Origin: Myxococcota bacterium
GTDB taxonomy: Bacteria; Myxococcota_A; Polyangia; Fen-1088
DNA length: 32,263 nt
Assembly (NCBI GenBank): GCA_025934105.1
Contig: JAICYS010000001.1
Coordinates: 79,324-111,586 of the forward strand
Direction of reading: 5' to 3'
The notes beneath the pieces are model-generated. The model saw nothing but the letters and a program-made list of their open reading frames with translations, was not told the origin of the DNA and made no database searches. Positions 21,468 to 29,482 of the stretch are shown piece after piece (positions within the stretch are counted from its first letter, which is position 1; each line of letters starts with the position of its first letter). The translations under genes and the position numbers were made by a program.

Positions 21468-24400
21468 TGTGGCTCATTCGGGTTGCGCTCCGGCGGCCGA
21501 TCACGGTGGTCGTCGCCGTCGTCACCGTCGCGCTGCTCTCGATCGTGGCGCTGACCCGCACGCGGATCGACATCCTGCCCGACCTGAACGTCCCGACCAT
21601 CTACGTAGCGCAGCCCTACGGCGGGATGAGCCCCCAGCAGATGGAGGGCTTCATCTCGTATTACTACGAGTACCACTTCCTCTACATCGACAATATCGAG
21701 AGCGTCGAGGCGAAGTCGATCCAGGGAACGGCGCAGCTGAAATTGAGCTTCCATCCTGGGACCGACATGAGCCAGGCGCTGGCCCAGACGATCTCGTACG
21801 TGAACCGTGCGAAGGCGTTCATGCCGCCGGGAACCGTCCCGCCATTCGTCATCCGCTTTGACGCCGGTACCCTTCCCGTCGGCTATCTCGTATTTTCCAG
21901 CGCCAGCCGGACCCTCGCCCAGATTCAGGACCTGGCCCTCAATCGGGTCCGCCCCGCCTTCGCGACGCTGCCGGGAGTCTCCTCTCCGCCACCGTTCGGC
22001 GCCAGTCAGCGGACCATCGTTCTCAATGTGAATCCGGACCGGCTGCGGTCCTACGGTCGCTCGCCCGAAGATCTCGTTCGGGCGCTCGCGAGCGGCAACA
22101 GCATCCAACCGGCCGGCAACGCGAACGTCGGGAGCTCCCTGGCGCTGGTGGCGACCGATTCGACCGTCGCCAACTACGAGCAGCTGCTGAACATCCCGCT
22201 CTCGGTCGGGGCTGGCGCGTCGGTCTACATTCGTGACGTCGCCACCGTGGCCGACTCGTCGGATGTGCTCACCGGCTACGCCCTGCTCAACGGCAAGCGG
22301 ACGATCTACATTCCGGTCACCAAGCGGCCCGACGCCTCGACGATCACCGTCGTGAACGAGGTCAAGAGCAGCCTCGGCCGTTTCCAGGCCCTGCTCCCGG
22401 ACGACGTCCACGTGAGCTACGAGCTCGATCAGTCGGAGTACGTCCGCGCGGCGCTCGGGGCCGTTCTGCGCGAGGCGCTGATCGGGGCGGCTCTGACTGG
22501 CCTCATGCTGCTTCTGTTTCTGCGCGACTGGCGCTCGTCGCTGATCGTCGTGATCACGATCCCCTCCGCGCTGCTCAGTGCGGTCGTGGCCCTTCGGCTC
22601 TCCGGCCAGACGATCAACGTCATGACCCTCGGCGGCCTGGCGCTCGCCGTCGGCGTGCTGGTGGATGAAGGGACCGTGCTGCTCGAAAACATCCACGTCC
22701 ACCTGGAACGCGGGCGGACGCGGGCGGACGCGGTCCTCGCTGCCAGCCGGGAAGTGGCCAAGCCTCGCTGGCTGGCGATGCTGAGCGTGTTCGCGGTGTT
22801 TCTTCCCTCGTTCTTCATGAGCGGCCCCGCGCAGTCGCTGTTCTTGCCGCTCTCGCTGGCGGTCGGCTTCTCGATGGGGGCGTCTTATCTCTTGTCGAGC
22901 ACGCTGGTTCCGGTGCTCGGCAACTGGATGCTCCGCGAACGGCACTTCGCCGGCGACGCGGAGAGACCGCCCGCGGGCCGGCCATTCGCGCGGTTCCGTG
23001 ACCGGTTCGACGGGATCCTGTCGCGGATCATGAGACGTCCGGCGTTGTTGCTCGGCGTCTACGCGCTCGCCGCCACGCTTGCCATCGTGCTCGTCGCGCC
23101 ACGCCTCGCGCAGGAGATCTTCCCGGCTTCTGCCTCCACGCAGTTCCGCCTGCGCATCGACGGCCCCGACGGCACGCGTGTCGCCGTGACGGAGGACAGC
23201 GTGCGGCGAGTGCTCGGGGCGATCTCGGAAGAGGCTGGCCCCGAAAACATCGATCTGAGCCTCGGTTACGTCGGCACGCAGGCCTCGTCGTACCCGATCA
23301 ACACGGTGTTCCTTTGGACCAGCGGGCCTCAGCAAGCGATCATCACCGTCGCCCTCAGCCGCCGAAGCAGCATCGACCTTCGGGGTCTGGAAGAGCGGCT
23401 TCGGCGAAAGCTCGCTCAGACTTTCCCAGGTCTCCACTTCTCGTTCGATCCCGGCGATCTCGTCAGTCAGGTCCTGAGCTTCGGGGCTCCATCCACGGCG
23501 GAGGTCGCCGTCACGGGACCGAAGTATTCGGACGTCAAGAGCTACGCCGAGCTCGTTCGCGGCCGCCTGGCCCAGATCGAGGAGTTGCGGGACGTCGAGT
23601 TCGAGGAGCCCCTGCGGTATCCGACCGTCGACGTGAAGATCGACCGGGTCCTGGCCGGCCAGCTCGGCGCCACTGCCGACGGTGTAGCGGCGGCCGTGGT
23701 CGCCGCTACCGCGTCGAGCCGCTTCGTCGCTCCGAGCTTCTGGCGCGATCCGAAGTCGGGCGTCAGCTACCAGGTGCAGGTCCAGGTGCCCCAGCCGGAA
23801 GTAACCTCGATCAGCGACATCGGCAACATACCGGTCCCCAGCTCTACGGGGGCCAGTCCGCTGCTGAAGCAGGTCGCGACCCTGACGCCCACGACGGTTC
23901 CCGGCGAGCTGGATCGAAAGAACGGCCTCTGGATGCTGGTCGTTTCTGCCAATCCGGCGACCAACGACCTCGGCGGCTCCGCGCGGGCGATCGATCGCGC
24001 TCTCGCCGAGCTGGGCCCGCCACCGCGAGGCGTGACCATCTCGGTGCGCGGTCAGGTGAGCGCGCTTCGCCAGGTCTTTCGCGAGCTGGCGGGCGGCCTG
24101 GCGGCGGCGATCGTGGTGATCCTCCTGCTGCTGACGGCCAACTTCCAGTCGTTTCGGCTGGCGTTGGTCGTGCTGTCGACGACGCCTGCCGCGATCGTTG
24201 GTGTCGCCCTCACGCTGCTCGTCACGGGGACCTCGGTGAACATGGAGAGCTTCATGGGGACCATCATGGCGATCGGCGTGGCGGTCGCCAATGCGATCCT
24301 GTTGGTCACGTTCGCGGAGCAGAACCGCCAGTCGGGCGCTGAGTCTCACGTCGCCGCTCGAACGGCCGCGACAGAGCGCCTGCGCCCCGTACTCATGACG

Positions 24401-24640
24401 ACGTTGGCCATGATCGCGGGGATGATCCCGATGGCACTCGCCGTCGGTCAGGGCAGCGAGGAGACAGCCCCCCTCGGGCGGGCCGTCATCGGCGGTCTCG
24501 TGTTTGCGACTCTTGCCACCTTGTTCGCGTTGCCGACCATCTTCGGGATCGTCCAGCGCCACGCCCGGCGTGGATCCCGGTCGCTGGACCCCGAGGATCC
24601 CGAGAGCCGATTGAACCGACAGCAGGAGTCTTCACCATGA
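21467..24640 (+). CDS. RND family efflux pump inner-membrane subunit (AcrB/HAE-like)
   Basis: The 1057-residue proton-driven transporter has twelve helices. The first, MWLIRVALRRPITVVVAVVTVALL, is followed by RIDILPDLNVPTIYV (porter domain start) and a porter loop, YYYEYHFLYIDNIESVEAKS. Helix 4 contains GVLVDEGTVLLENI with Asp400-Glu401 at the positions of AcrB D407/D408. Helix 10 reads GVAVANAILLVTF, so Ala941 stands where AcrB has the relay Lys940. The pump therefore belongs to the RND branch that lacks this lysine, and the relay must differ. The size is typical. It is coupled to the channel upstream (1-base overlap) and the adaptor downstream (ATGA). The substrate is unknown; hydrophobic compounds are likely from the PadR context. 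Confidence 0.95.
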   Translation: MWLIRVALRRPITVVVAVVTVALLSIVALTRTRIDILPDLNVPTIYVAQPYGGMSPQQMEGFISYYYEYHFLYIDNIESVEAKSIQGTAQLKLSFHPGTDMSQALAQTISYVNRAKAFMPPGTVPPFVIRFDAGTLPVGYLVFSSASRTLAQIQDLALNRVRPAFATLPGVSSPPPFGASQRTIVLNVNPDRLRSYGRSPEDLVRALASGNSIQPAGNANVGSSLALVATDSTVANYEQLLNIPLSVGAGASVYIRDVATVADSSDVLTGYALLNGKRTIYIPVTKRPDASTITVVNEVKSSLGRFQALLPDDVHVSYELDQSEYVRAALGAVLREALIGAALTGLMLLLFLRDWRSSLIVVITIPSALLSAVVALRLSGQTINVMTLGGLALAVGVLVDEGTVLLENIHVHLERGRTRADAVLAASREVAKPRWLAMLSVFAVFLPSFFMSGPAQSLFLPLSLAVGFSMGASYLLSSTLVPVLGNWMLRERHFAGDAERPPAGRPFARFRDRFDGILSRIMRRPALLLGVYALAATLAIVLVAPRLAQEIFPASASTQFRLRIDGPDGTRVAVTEDSVRRVLGAISEEAGPENIDLSLGYVGTQASSYPINTVFLWTSGPQQAIITVALSRRSSIDLRGLEERLRRKLAQTFPGLHFSFDPGDLVSQVLSFGAPSTAEVAVTGPKYSDVKSYAELVRGRLAQIEELRDVEFEEPLRYPTVDVKIDRVLAGQLGATADGVAAAVVAATASSRFVAPSFWRDPKSGVSYQVQVQVPQPEVTSISDIGNIPVPSSTGASPLLKQVATLTPTTVPGELDRKNGLWMLVVSANPATNDLGGSARAIDRALAELGPPPRGVTISVRGQVSALRQVFRELAGGLAAAIVVILLLLTANFQSFRLALVVLSTTPAAIVGVALTLLVTGTSVNMESFMGTIMAIGVAVANAILLVTFAEQNRQSGAESHVAARTAATERLRPVLMTTLAMIAGMIPMALAVGQGSEETAPLGRAVIGGLVFATLATLFALPTIFGIVQRHARRGSRSLDPEDPESRLNRQQESSP

Positions 24641-25800
24641 GGTCCTTCGCTTTGGTGCCGTGTCTCCTGCTGGCAGCAGCGACTGGTTGCGCCCGTCCGC
24701 CGGCCAGGCGACCGCGAGAAACCGCACCGCAGACCGTCGAGACTGTTGCCGTCATCTCGAAGACGCTGAAAACAACCGACCAGCTTCCGGCGCAGCTTTT
24801 GGCGTACGAATCGGTCGACATCTTTCCGAAGGTCACGGGATTCGTGGAAGAGGTCCGTGTGGACGTCGGGGCTCGCGTCAAAAAGGGGCAGCTCCTGGTG
24901 CGGCTCTCCGCGCCGGAACTGGTCTCGCAGCGCGCGCAGGCGGAGGCGGCGCTGCACGCCGCGGAGTCGCAACTCTCGAGCGCGGAAGCCAAGCTCAAGT
25001 CGGACGAAGGCACCCGAGCCCGGCTCGAAGCCGCGTCGAAGACGCCAGGGGTGGTGGCGGAGAACGACGTCATGGTCGCCACGCAGGCCGCGGCGGCTGA
25101 CCGCGGCGGCGTTGCGGCGTCGGAGAGCCAGGTCAAGGCGGCTCAGGACGCGCTCCGCGCCGTATCTCAGATGGAGGCGTACCTGAAGGTCGAGGCCCCG
25201 TTCAGCGGGGTGGTCAGTCGGCGCAACCTGCATCCCGGTGCGCTGGTTGGCCCGGCGTCCGGCCAATCGGGCGCGCAACCCATCCTCCAGATCGTCGACG
25301 CCGATCGCCTGCGTCTCGTGGTGCCGGTGCCGGAAGCGGAGGTGGGCGCGATGACACTCGGCGAGCAGGTCCCCTTCGTCGTCCCAGCCTTCCTCGGCCA
25401 GACCTTCTCGGCGCCGATCGCGCGCATCTCGCAGGACGTCAACGTGCAAACACGGACGATGCACGTCGAGCTCGACGTGACAAACCCGAATGGGAAGCTT
25501 GCGCCGGGGAGCTTCGCCACGGTGACGTGGCCGGTCGAGCGCACCTACCCGACCTTGTTCGTTCCGACATCAGCCGTCGCGACCGACCAGCAGCGGACAT
25601 TCGTCATTCGTGTCACGGGCGCCACGGCGGAGTGGGTCACAGTCCAGACCGGTCAGAGCCTCAAGGGAGAGATCGAAGTCGTCGGGGCTCTCCAGGCCGG
25701 CGACCAGGTCGTGAAGAATGCAACGGACTCGATTCGGAGCGGGCAAAGGCTCAAGCCGACAGAGCGCACGGGCTCACCGGCGGGAGCCGACGCCAAATGA
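24637..25800 (+). CDS. RND efflux periplasmic adaptor (membrane fusion protein)
   Basis: The 387-residue product has a lipoprotein-type signal (FALVPCLLLAAATGC), so the adaptor is probably lipid-anchored. Domain order is the standard one: a membrane-proximal beta segment; lipoyl half YESVDIFPKVTGFVEEVRVDVGARVKKGQLLVRL; an alpha-hairpin of about 95 residues rich in Ala/Glu/Gln; the second lipoyl half VEAPFSGVVSRRNLHPGALV; then the beta-barrel QPILQIVDADRLRLVVPVPE and a C-terminal region ending in a polar tail. It links the RND pump to the TolC-like channel. The start overlaps the RND stop by four bases, and it is the last gene of the PadR operon. Confidence 0.95.
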   Translation: MRSFALVPCLLLAAATGCARPPARRPRETAPQTVETVAVISKTLKTTDQLPAQLLAYESVDIFPKVTGFVEEVRVDVGARVKKGQLLVRLSAPELVSQRAQAEAALHAAESQLSSAEAKLKSDEGTRARLEAASKTPGVVAENDVMVATQAAAADRGGVAASESQVKAAQDALRAVSQMEAYLKVEAPFSGVVSRRNLHPGALVGPASGQSGAQPILQIVDADRLRLVVPVPEAEVGAMTLGEQVPFVVPAFLGQTFSAPIARISQDVNVQTRTMHVELDVTNPNGKLAPGSFATVTWPVERTYPTLFVPTSAVATDQQRTFVIRVTGATAEWVTVQTGQSLKGEIEVVGALQAGDQVVKNATDSIRSGQRLKPTERTGSPAGADAK

Positions 25801-26077
25801 CCTGCACTCGACCTGCTGCCGCCGGGCGGGCCCGCTCACCATGTCTTGCCGCGATCTCCCTCATCACCGCGATCTCGAAGTTCCGCTCCGCTCCCTTTCC
25901 TGGGGAACGCGCTTTGATACCCGAACGTCGCACGCATAGCCTGGTTGGGAGCACGCAGCCCGTTGTCGGCGCTTGTACCCACCCGCCGATAGCTGCTTCC
26001 CTTTCGGGTTCAAGCGCTTAATGAAAGGTGTGTGCGGCGGGGCGGGTACCGGGGATAGCCCCGCGAAGAAAAGGACC

Positions 26078-26245
26078 ATGGGAAGACAGGCGGTTGTCGT
26101 GCTTTACGTGCTCGCCCTGCTGGCCGTCGTGGTCTGCGTGGACGTCCTGTTCTTCAGACACCGCTTTTGGGAGCGGCTGATGGTGAACGTCGGAATCGTC
26201 CTGGTGTTCGCGGCGTTTTACCTGAGGTTTGTGAAGCGTTCATAG
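26078..26245 (+). CDS. conserved small two-helix membrane protein
   Basis: The 55-residue product starts MGRQAVVVLYVLALLAVVVCVDVLFF, followed by RHRFWERLMVNVGIVLVFAAFYLRFVKRS. AAAAGGACC lies just before the ATG, which is why 26078 was chosen over the longer track ORF. Two transmembrane helices are joined by a RFWERL turn, and the tail is basic (KRS), so both ends probably face the cytoplasm. From memory the RFWERLMVN-GIVLVF motif is conserved in many bacteria, but I know no function for it. It lies about 280 bases after the adaptor gene and is probably independent. Confidence 0.7.
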   Translation: MGRQAVVVLYVLALLAVVVCVDVLFFRHRFWERLMVNVGIVLVFAAFYLRFVKRS

Positions 26246-26343
26246 CGGGCGGCCACCCTCGTGATGCCCGTTGAACACCATGTCCTGCTGGACATTCCGC
26301 GAGCCGGCTGGTGGGGCGGTGACGGTGGTGTGCCCTTTCCGCT

Positions 26344-26767
26344 TCATGGAAGGACAAGCGTCCCCTGCGGACGTTCGCCAGGGCGTGAACGCCCCCGGGT
26401 AGCCGGAATCACGGCCCAGTTCTGGTCCGAATGCGCCTGATTGTCACATGGCCACACGACCAGCGGTTGACCGGGATTCGTGTAACCCCCGCTCATACCC
26501 AGAAAGGTGGTTGCCGCTCTGGTCACCGGTTACGTTCTGGACGATGTTCGTCGTGTTCTCGTGGACCCACCACATTTGATCGCCGGCGGCTTGGTTCCAG
26601 ACGACGATCTGCTGTCCATCATTCAGCCAGCAGCTCCCATGACCGATATTGCACGTCACGCCGCCCGCAACAGCCAAAAGGTAGTTCCGGTCCTTTGGGT
26701 TTGCCGACCCGCCCTTGACTTGAGCGCGGGCAACAGCCGGCAGGGCGAAGATGCCCGTCGGCTGCAA
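26344..26767 (-). pseudogene. ricin-type beta-trefoil lectin domain, frameshifted
   Basis: Minus-strand ORFs 26444-26767 and 26344-26526 join into one protein: LAVAGGVTCNIGHG, then QQIVVWNQAAGDQMWWV, then FLGMSGGYTNPGQPLVVW, DNQAHSDQNWAVIP. QxW-type repeats and G-PGQPLVVWPC are typical of ricin B-like trefoils. The break lies in the GGCAACCACC stretch around 26508-26512, where one extra C shifts the frame. The 5' end has only a remnant of a signal peptide (GIFALPAVARAQ) and then an in-frame stop at 26780, so the gene is also truncated at its start by junction with the cytidine deaminase relic. It is a secreted sugar-binding protein that no longer works. Confidence 0.75.
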
Positions 26768-26833
26768 CGAGAACGCCTGCTACGGTCTGGCCGTCTGCGC
26801 GGAACGCAACGCCGTGGCGGCGATACCGCAGTG
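26750..26833 (+). pseudogene. relic of cytidine deaminase active-site region
   Basis: Plus frame reads KMPVGCNENACYGLAVCAERNAVAA, then a stop. This matches cytidine deaminases around GCNVENAxYGLTVCAERNAV, including the zinc-binding Cys and catalytic Glu of CAE; one residue (Val of NVEN) is missing. Beyond it a frame change gives GDTAVIISGP, which may be the next piece. No N-terminal part and no PCGxCRQ motif was found. Confidence 0.65.
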
Positions 26834-26948
26834 ATCATCTCCGGCCCGATCGGCGCCGGCGATACCAGGACGCTGGACGCGCCGCTGCCGCGCGCGTTCG
26901 CGCTGTAGCGCGAGGCCTCCGCCGTCTTCCGCGCGGCTGACGCGTCGG

Positions 26949-27596
26949 CTACGTTCCCTGGTCGGGCCGCGGATAACCTTTGCGGAAGAGCCGAAGGGTC
27001 GCGGTGGCGGTCCCGTCAACCTCGGTCTGCGTCGGGGCGATGTCCAAGCTGCCCATGTCGGGAAGACCCCGCGCGAGCGACATGGCGGTGCCGCGACTGA
27101 GCTCGTCGGGTTTGGAGGCGGAGAGCACGATCTCGCAGAGGCTGGTCAGACAGCGGACGCTCTGGACCTTGAACTGAGCGCCGTCCTTGGCGGCGGCGTC
27201 CGCGGCGCCCTGCAGCTCCGACTCCATGGCGGAGGCCCAGGCCCCATCCCGCACCTGGCTCTTCAGCGCCGCCGCGATGGCCTCGGCCCGATCCTGCTCC
27301 TTCTCCTTCAGCGCCTCGAAGTCCGGCGGCCCGTCGGGTGCCTTGGGCGCCGCCTGCGAACCCGCCGCATTGGCGGCGAGTTGCCTGAGCTCCAGAACGG
27401 ACAGGCGGCGCTCCATTCGGTCCATCGATTGCACGAGGCGGTCGTCGCCCGTCGGTGCGCCGGCTGGGGCCCGCTCAGCGGTGGCAGAGGTCGCATCGAC
27501 AGCTCGGGGGGCCCGTCCCCTTCCGAGCCGGTAAGCCGCCACGCCAACCAGGACTACCCCAACGACGGACACCACAACAGGAATCGATTTCCGCAT
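26949..27596 (-). CDS. membrane-anchored hypothetical protein
   Basis: The 215-residue product starts at ATG 27596 with GGAGGG seven bases upstream (chosen over GTG 27611). One N-terminal helix, SIPVVVSVVGVVLVGVAAYRLG, anchors it. Next come an Ala/Pro-rich linker, a coiled-coil segment DRLVQSMDRMERRLSVLELRQLAA, a helical part (AWASAMESELQGAADAAAKDG), and a small beta domain with a conserved-looking pair of cysteines in VQSVRCLTSLCEIVLSAS. The domain after the linker faces the periplasm if the anchor is uncleaved. I do not recognise a named family. It is a single transcription unit, separated from the next upstream gene by a strong terminator. Confidence 0.7.
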   Translation of the reverse strand: MRKSIPVVVSVVGVVLVGVAAYRLGRGRAPRAVDATSATAERAPAGAPTGDDRLVQSMDRMERRLSVLELRQLAANAAGSQAAPKAPDGPPDFEALKEKEQDRAEAIAAALKSQVRDGAWASAMESELQGAADAAAKDGAQFKVQSVRCLTSLCEIVLSASKPDELSRGTAMSLARGLPDMGSLDIAPTQTEVDGTATATLRLFRKGYPRPDQGT

Positions 27597-27643
27597 CTTA
27601 TCGCCCTCCACCCTTGTGTCTCAATGCGCAGGTGATCGAACAA

Positions 27644-27691
27644 AGTGGCTCCCGGATCTCTCCGCCCTGGGGCAGGGTGCCGGGAGCCACT
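27644..27691 (-). terminator. long hairpin terminator between two minus-strand genes
   Basis: AGTGGCTCCCGG and CCGGGAGCCACT form a perfect 12-bp stem around a 24-base loop that itself contains CCCTG/CAGGG. It lies 52 bases beyond the stop of the secreted protein gene, followed by TTTG on the minus side and TTTT on the plus side. The stem alone makes it one of the clearest hairpins in the window. Confidence 0.75.
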
Positions 27692-27742
27692 CGGTTTTGC
27701 AAAGAGGCCGCAGATCGTTTTAGACCTTCGGCCAGCTGTCAA

Positions 27743-28198
27743 CTAGTAGTTGGCGCTCCACCAAACCGACGACGAGTTCGGGATGTAACACTGAATTTCC
27801 GCGCTGTACGATCCGGCCGTCAACGGGACGTAGAACGACACGATGTTCCCCGCTCGCGTGCCCGTGTAGACCGACGAGCCTCCCCCGCTGGCGGACGTAA
27901 TCAGGTAACACGTCGCGCTCGTGCTGCTCGTGGCGATCGCGAAGTTGTAGGCGCCGTCTTGCCACGCCATCGGACACATGGCCCAGGCGTACCCCCCCGA
28001 ATTGTTCGTGAACTGGCCGCTTCCGCCGAGCGCGCAGCTGGTCGAACCAGGCGCGCACGAGAGCTGCGGATACGGAGAGGTTCCCGACACCAGCACGCAG
28101 GCGTCGGGATTCATCGAGAGGGCCGAAGCCGACGCAAACTGCGAGGCCGCCAGCACACAGACGCCGAACACTACTGCCACCACCTTCGATCGATGCAT
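27743..28198 (-). CDS. secreted cysteine-containing hypothetical protein
   Basis: The 151-residue product starts at ATG 28198 with CAAAGGAGAACTCA upstream. A cleavable signal (VVAVVFGVCVLAASQFASASA) precedes a beta-rich domain with six cysteines (PDACVLV, LSCAPGSTSCALGG, WAMCPM, TCYLIT, IQCYIP). AGNIVSFYVPLTAGSYSAEIQC and a terminal SSVWWSANY suggest a small jelly-roll-like or sandwich fold. No relatives come to mind. The promoter region is unusually structured (hairpin in the -35/-10 spacer plus a 12-bp palindrome), so expression is probably tightly regulated. The gene is followed by a strong terminator and is therefore monocistronic. Confidence 0.72.
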   Translation of the reverse strand: MHRSKVVAVVFGVCVLAASQFASASALSMNPDACVLVSGTSPYPQLSCAPGSTSCALGGSGQFTNNSGGYAWAMCPMAWQDGAYNFAIATSSTSATCYLITSASGGGSSVYTGTRAGNIVSFYVPLTAGSYSAEIQCYIPNSSSVWWSANY

Positions 28199-28283
28199 TG
28201 AGTTCTCCTTTGAGAGGGACGTGCAGGATCGCGAGCCTCGGCCACCCCTCGGCCACACCGACCCCTGCTCCATTGGCGCCCGG

Positions 28284-28312
28284 ACTGTAATCAGCGAGTT
28301 TTTCGCTCGCAA
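28284..28312 (-). promoter_or_regulatory. probable promoter with hairpin in spacer
   Basis: On the minus strand TTGCGA (28307-28312) is 17 bases from TACAGT (28284-28289), about 85 bases before the secreted protein start. GCGAG and CTCGC arms (28294-28298, 28306-28310) lie across the spacer, a possible operator. An AT-rich stretch follows upstream, as in UP elements. Confidence 0.45.
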
Positions 28313-28325
28313 TTATTTTCAATCG

Positions 28326-28337
28326 TTTGACGTCAAA
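28326..28337. promoter_or_regulatory. 12-bp palindrome TTTGACGTCAAA
   Basis: This perfect palindrome lies 13 bases beyond the -35 of the promoter above, a usual place for an activator site. It may belong to a CRP-like or bZIP-like dimer, but no family can be inferred from the sequence alone. Confidence 0.4.
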
Positions 28338-28639
28338 TCGTTGCGCGATGTCGAATGATCAAAAACATTGACAACATCACGCAAGTCATCGAAGTCGCGG
28401 ATCATTTTGCGTCAACTCCCGCCGCCGCCGGCATGCTCGGCCAATCTTCTGTGACGCCGCGAACAACCCAAGCGCACGCCGAACGCTTTCACGCCGTCGC
28501 ACATAAGTGTTGGAGCAAACCAAGTCGCGCTCAACAGCTGGACGGTTCGCTCGCGTCGCCTTTTATCGAACGGCGGAGTGACCGCGCCGCGGGCCTCGCC
28601 CTGTGTTCCCGCGCGCAGGCCGCGGCGCCCGCCGGAGGC
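28338..28639. other. intergenic stretch without supported gene
   Basis: Plus ORF 28355-28870 starts here but its later part is antisense to the relic on the minus strand and its composition is not gene-like. An AT-richer patch at 28338-28400 with TTGACA near 28372 may hold a plus-strand promoter with no gene behind it. Confidence 0.35.
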
Positions 28640-28983
28640 TCACTTCACGACGCCCACGCTGACCTGACCTTCGCGGCGGAGGACCGTGAGGCTCAGGGTC
28701 TGGTGGTGGTTCTCCAGCCGCAGGTCGATCCGGCCGCTGCCGAGCGAGATGCCGTTCATGGGCAGCTCGCCCAGCGCGGGCGGCAGCACCGAGTACAATC
28801 GATCGTCCGGCAGCTGGCCGAGCCGGCCAGGGTCAAATGGGGAACGGTCGGGACAACACGACGTATGTGACGCCGTCCTTCGTGAGCACCCCGGCCGTCG
28901 CCGTTCTCGGGCCCAGACCATGGCCGGCTCTGCGACGGCCTTTACCGTCGGCCAGGGCTGGCCGAAGTCGTAAGGGCCCGTCG
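28640..28983 (-). pseudogene. relic of a secreted protein, C-terminal part
   Basis: Minus-strand frames alternate: PLTTGPYDFGQPWPTVKAVAEPAMVW in one frame, then TATAGVLTKDGVTYVVLSRPFPI in another, ended by a stop. Back in the first frame, LPDDRLYSVLPPALGELPMNG leads to IDLRLENHHQTLSLTVLRRE at the end. Each piece reads protein-like but no single frame is continuous, so at least two frame changes have occurred. The last piece resembles the C-terminal beta segment of glycogen-debranching-like glycosidases, a weak comparison. Confidence 0.45.
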
Positions 28984-29348
28984 TCAGCGGCCGGCCGGGT
29001 ACTCCCACTCCAGGGCCTTCACGTGGCCGTTCGTGTCGACGTAATAGACGTCCAGCGGCTGCACCCAGAAGCGTACTCCAGCGCGCCGGCCAGCGGCGCG
29101 TTGGCGTTGACGTCAGCGTCTCCGTTGCTCGAGTCCTCGCATTGATCGGCGATCTCGCCGTTGTTCGTGCTGAAAGTGCCGGTCTGCGCGTACCAGCCGG
29201 TGTCATTCCCCTGCAAGATGACGGGGTCGGACATCGTCTCCATGATCTCGTGAGACAACATCACCGGCATCGACTCGAACATAACCGCGCCGAACGGATT
29301 CCCGGACAGCCTTTGGTCGTTACCCGTTGGCGGGGCCGCCGACGTCAT
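28984..29348 (-). pseudogene. relic of a metalloprotease-like secreted protein
   Basis: From ATG 29348 (AAGGGA ten bases upstream) the ORF contains VMLSHEIMETMSDPV, then TGWYAQ and NNGEIADQCED. This matches a family of secreted proteins with SHELxEAxTDP...GWYD...GEIGDIC, whose HE motif suggests a zinc site. After about residue 92 the frame breaks near 29070, and a second frame continues FWVQPLDVYYVDTNGHVKAL until a stop at 28984. The N-terminal two thirds expected upstream is absent. The gene is inactivated by truncation and frameshift. Confidence 0.55.
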
Positions 29349-29482
29349 AGCCGTTCGTCCCTTTTGGTGATGATCAACGTCAATGGATTGGTGACGCCGG
29401 GATCCCGCCCCAATCGGCGACGGTGGCGCTGGCCACGCCTGTGAGAGCTCGAGCTCGCGGAACAGATCGCCGAGGCCGGCGT

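Noticed and set aside
23059-23250. Minus ORF reading RRRNCVEAEAGKISCARRG, similar to the HRRRNCVNAEAD translation of the 42-bp repeat
   Set aside because: It is antisense to the conserved RND pump sequence around EIFPASASTQFRLRIDG; the DNA match is partial and explained by coding constraint, so it is not a third repeat copy.
21290-24562. 1090-residue minus-strand ORF
   Set aside because: It is a shadow of the RND pump and channel genes, rich in Arg/His/Asp and without domains.
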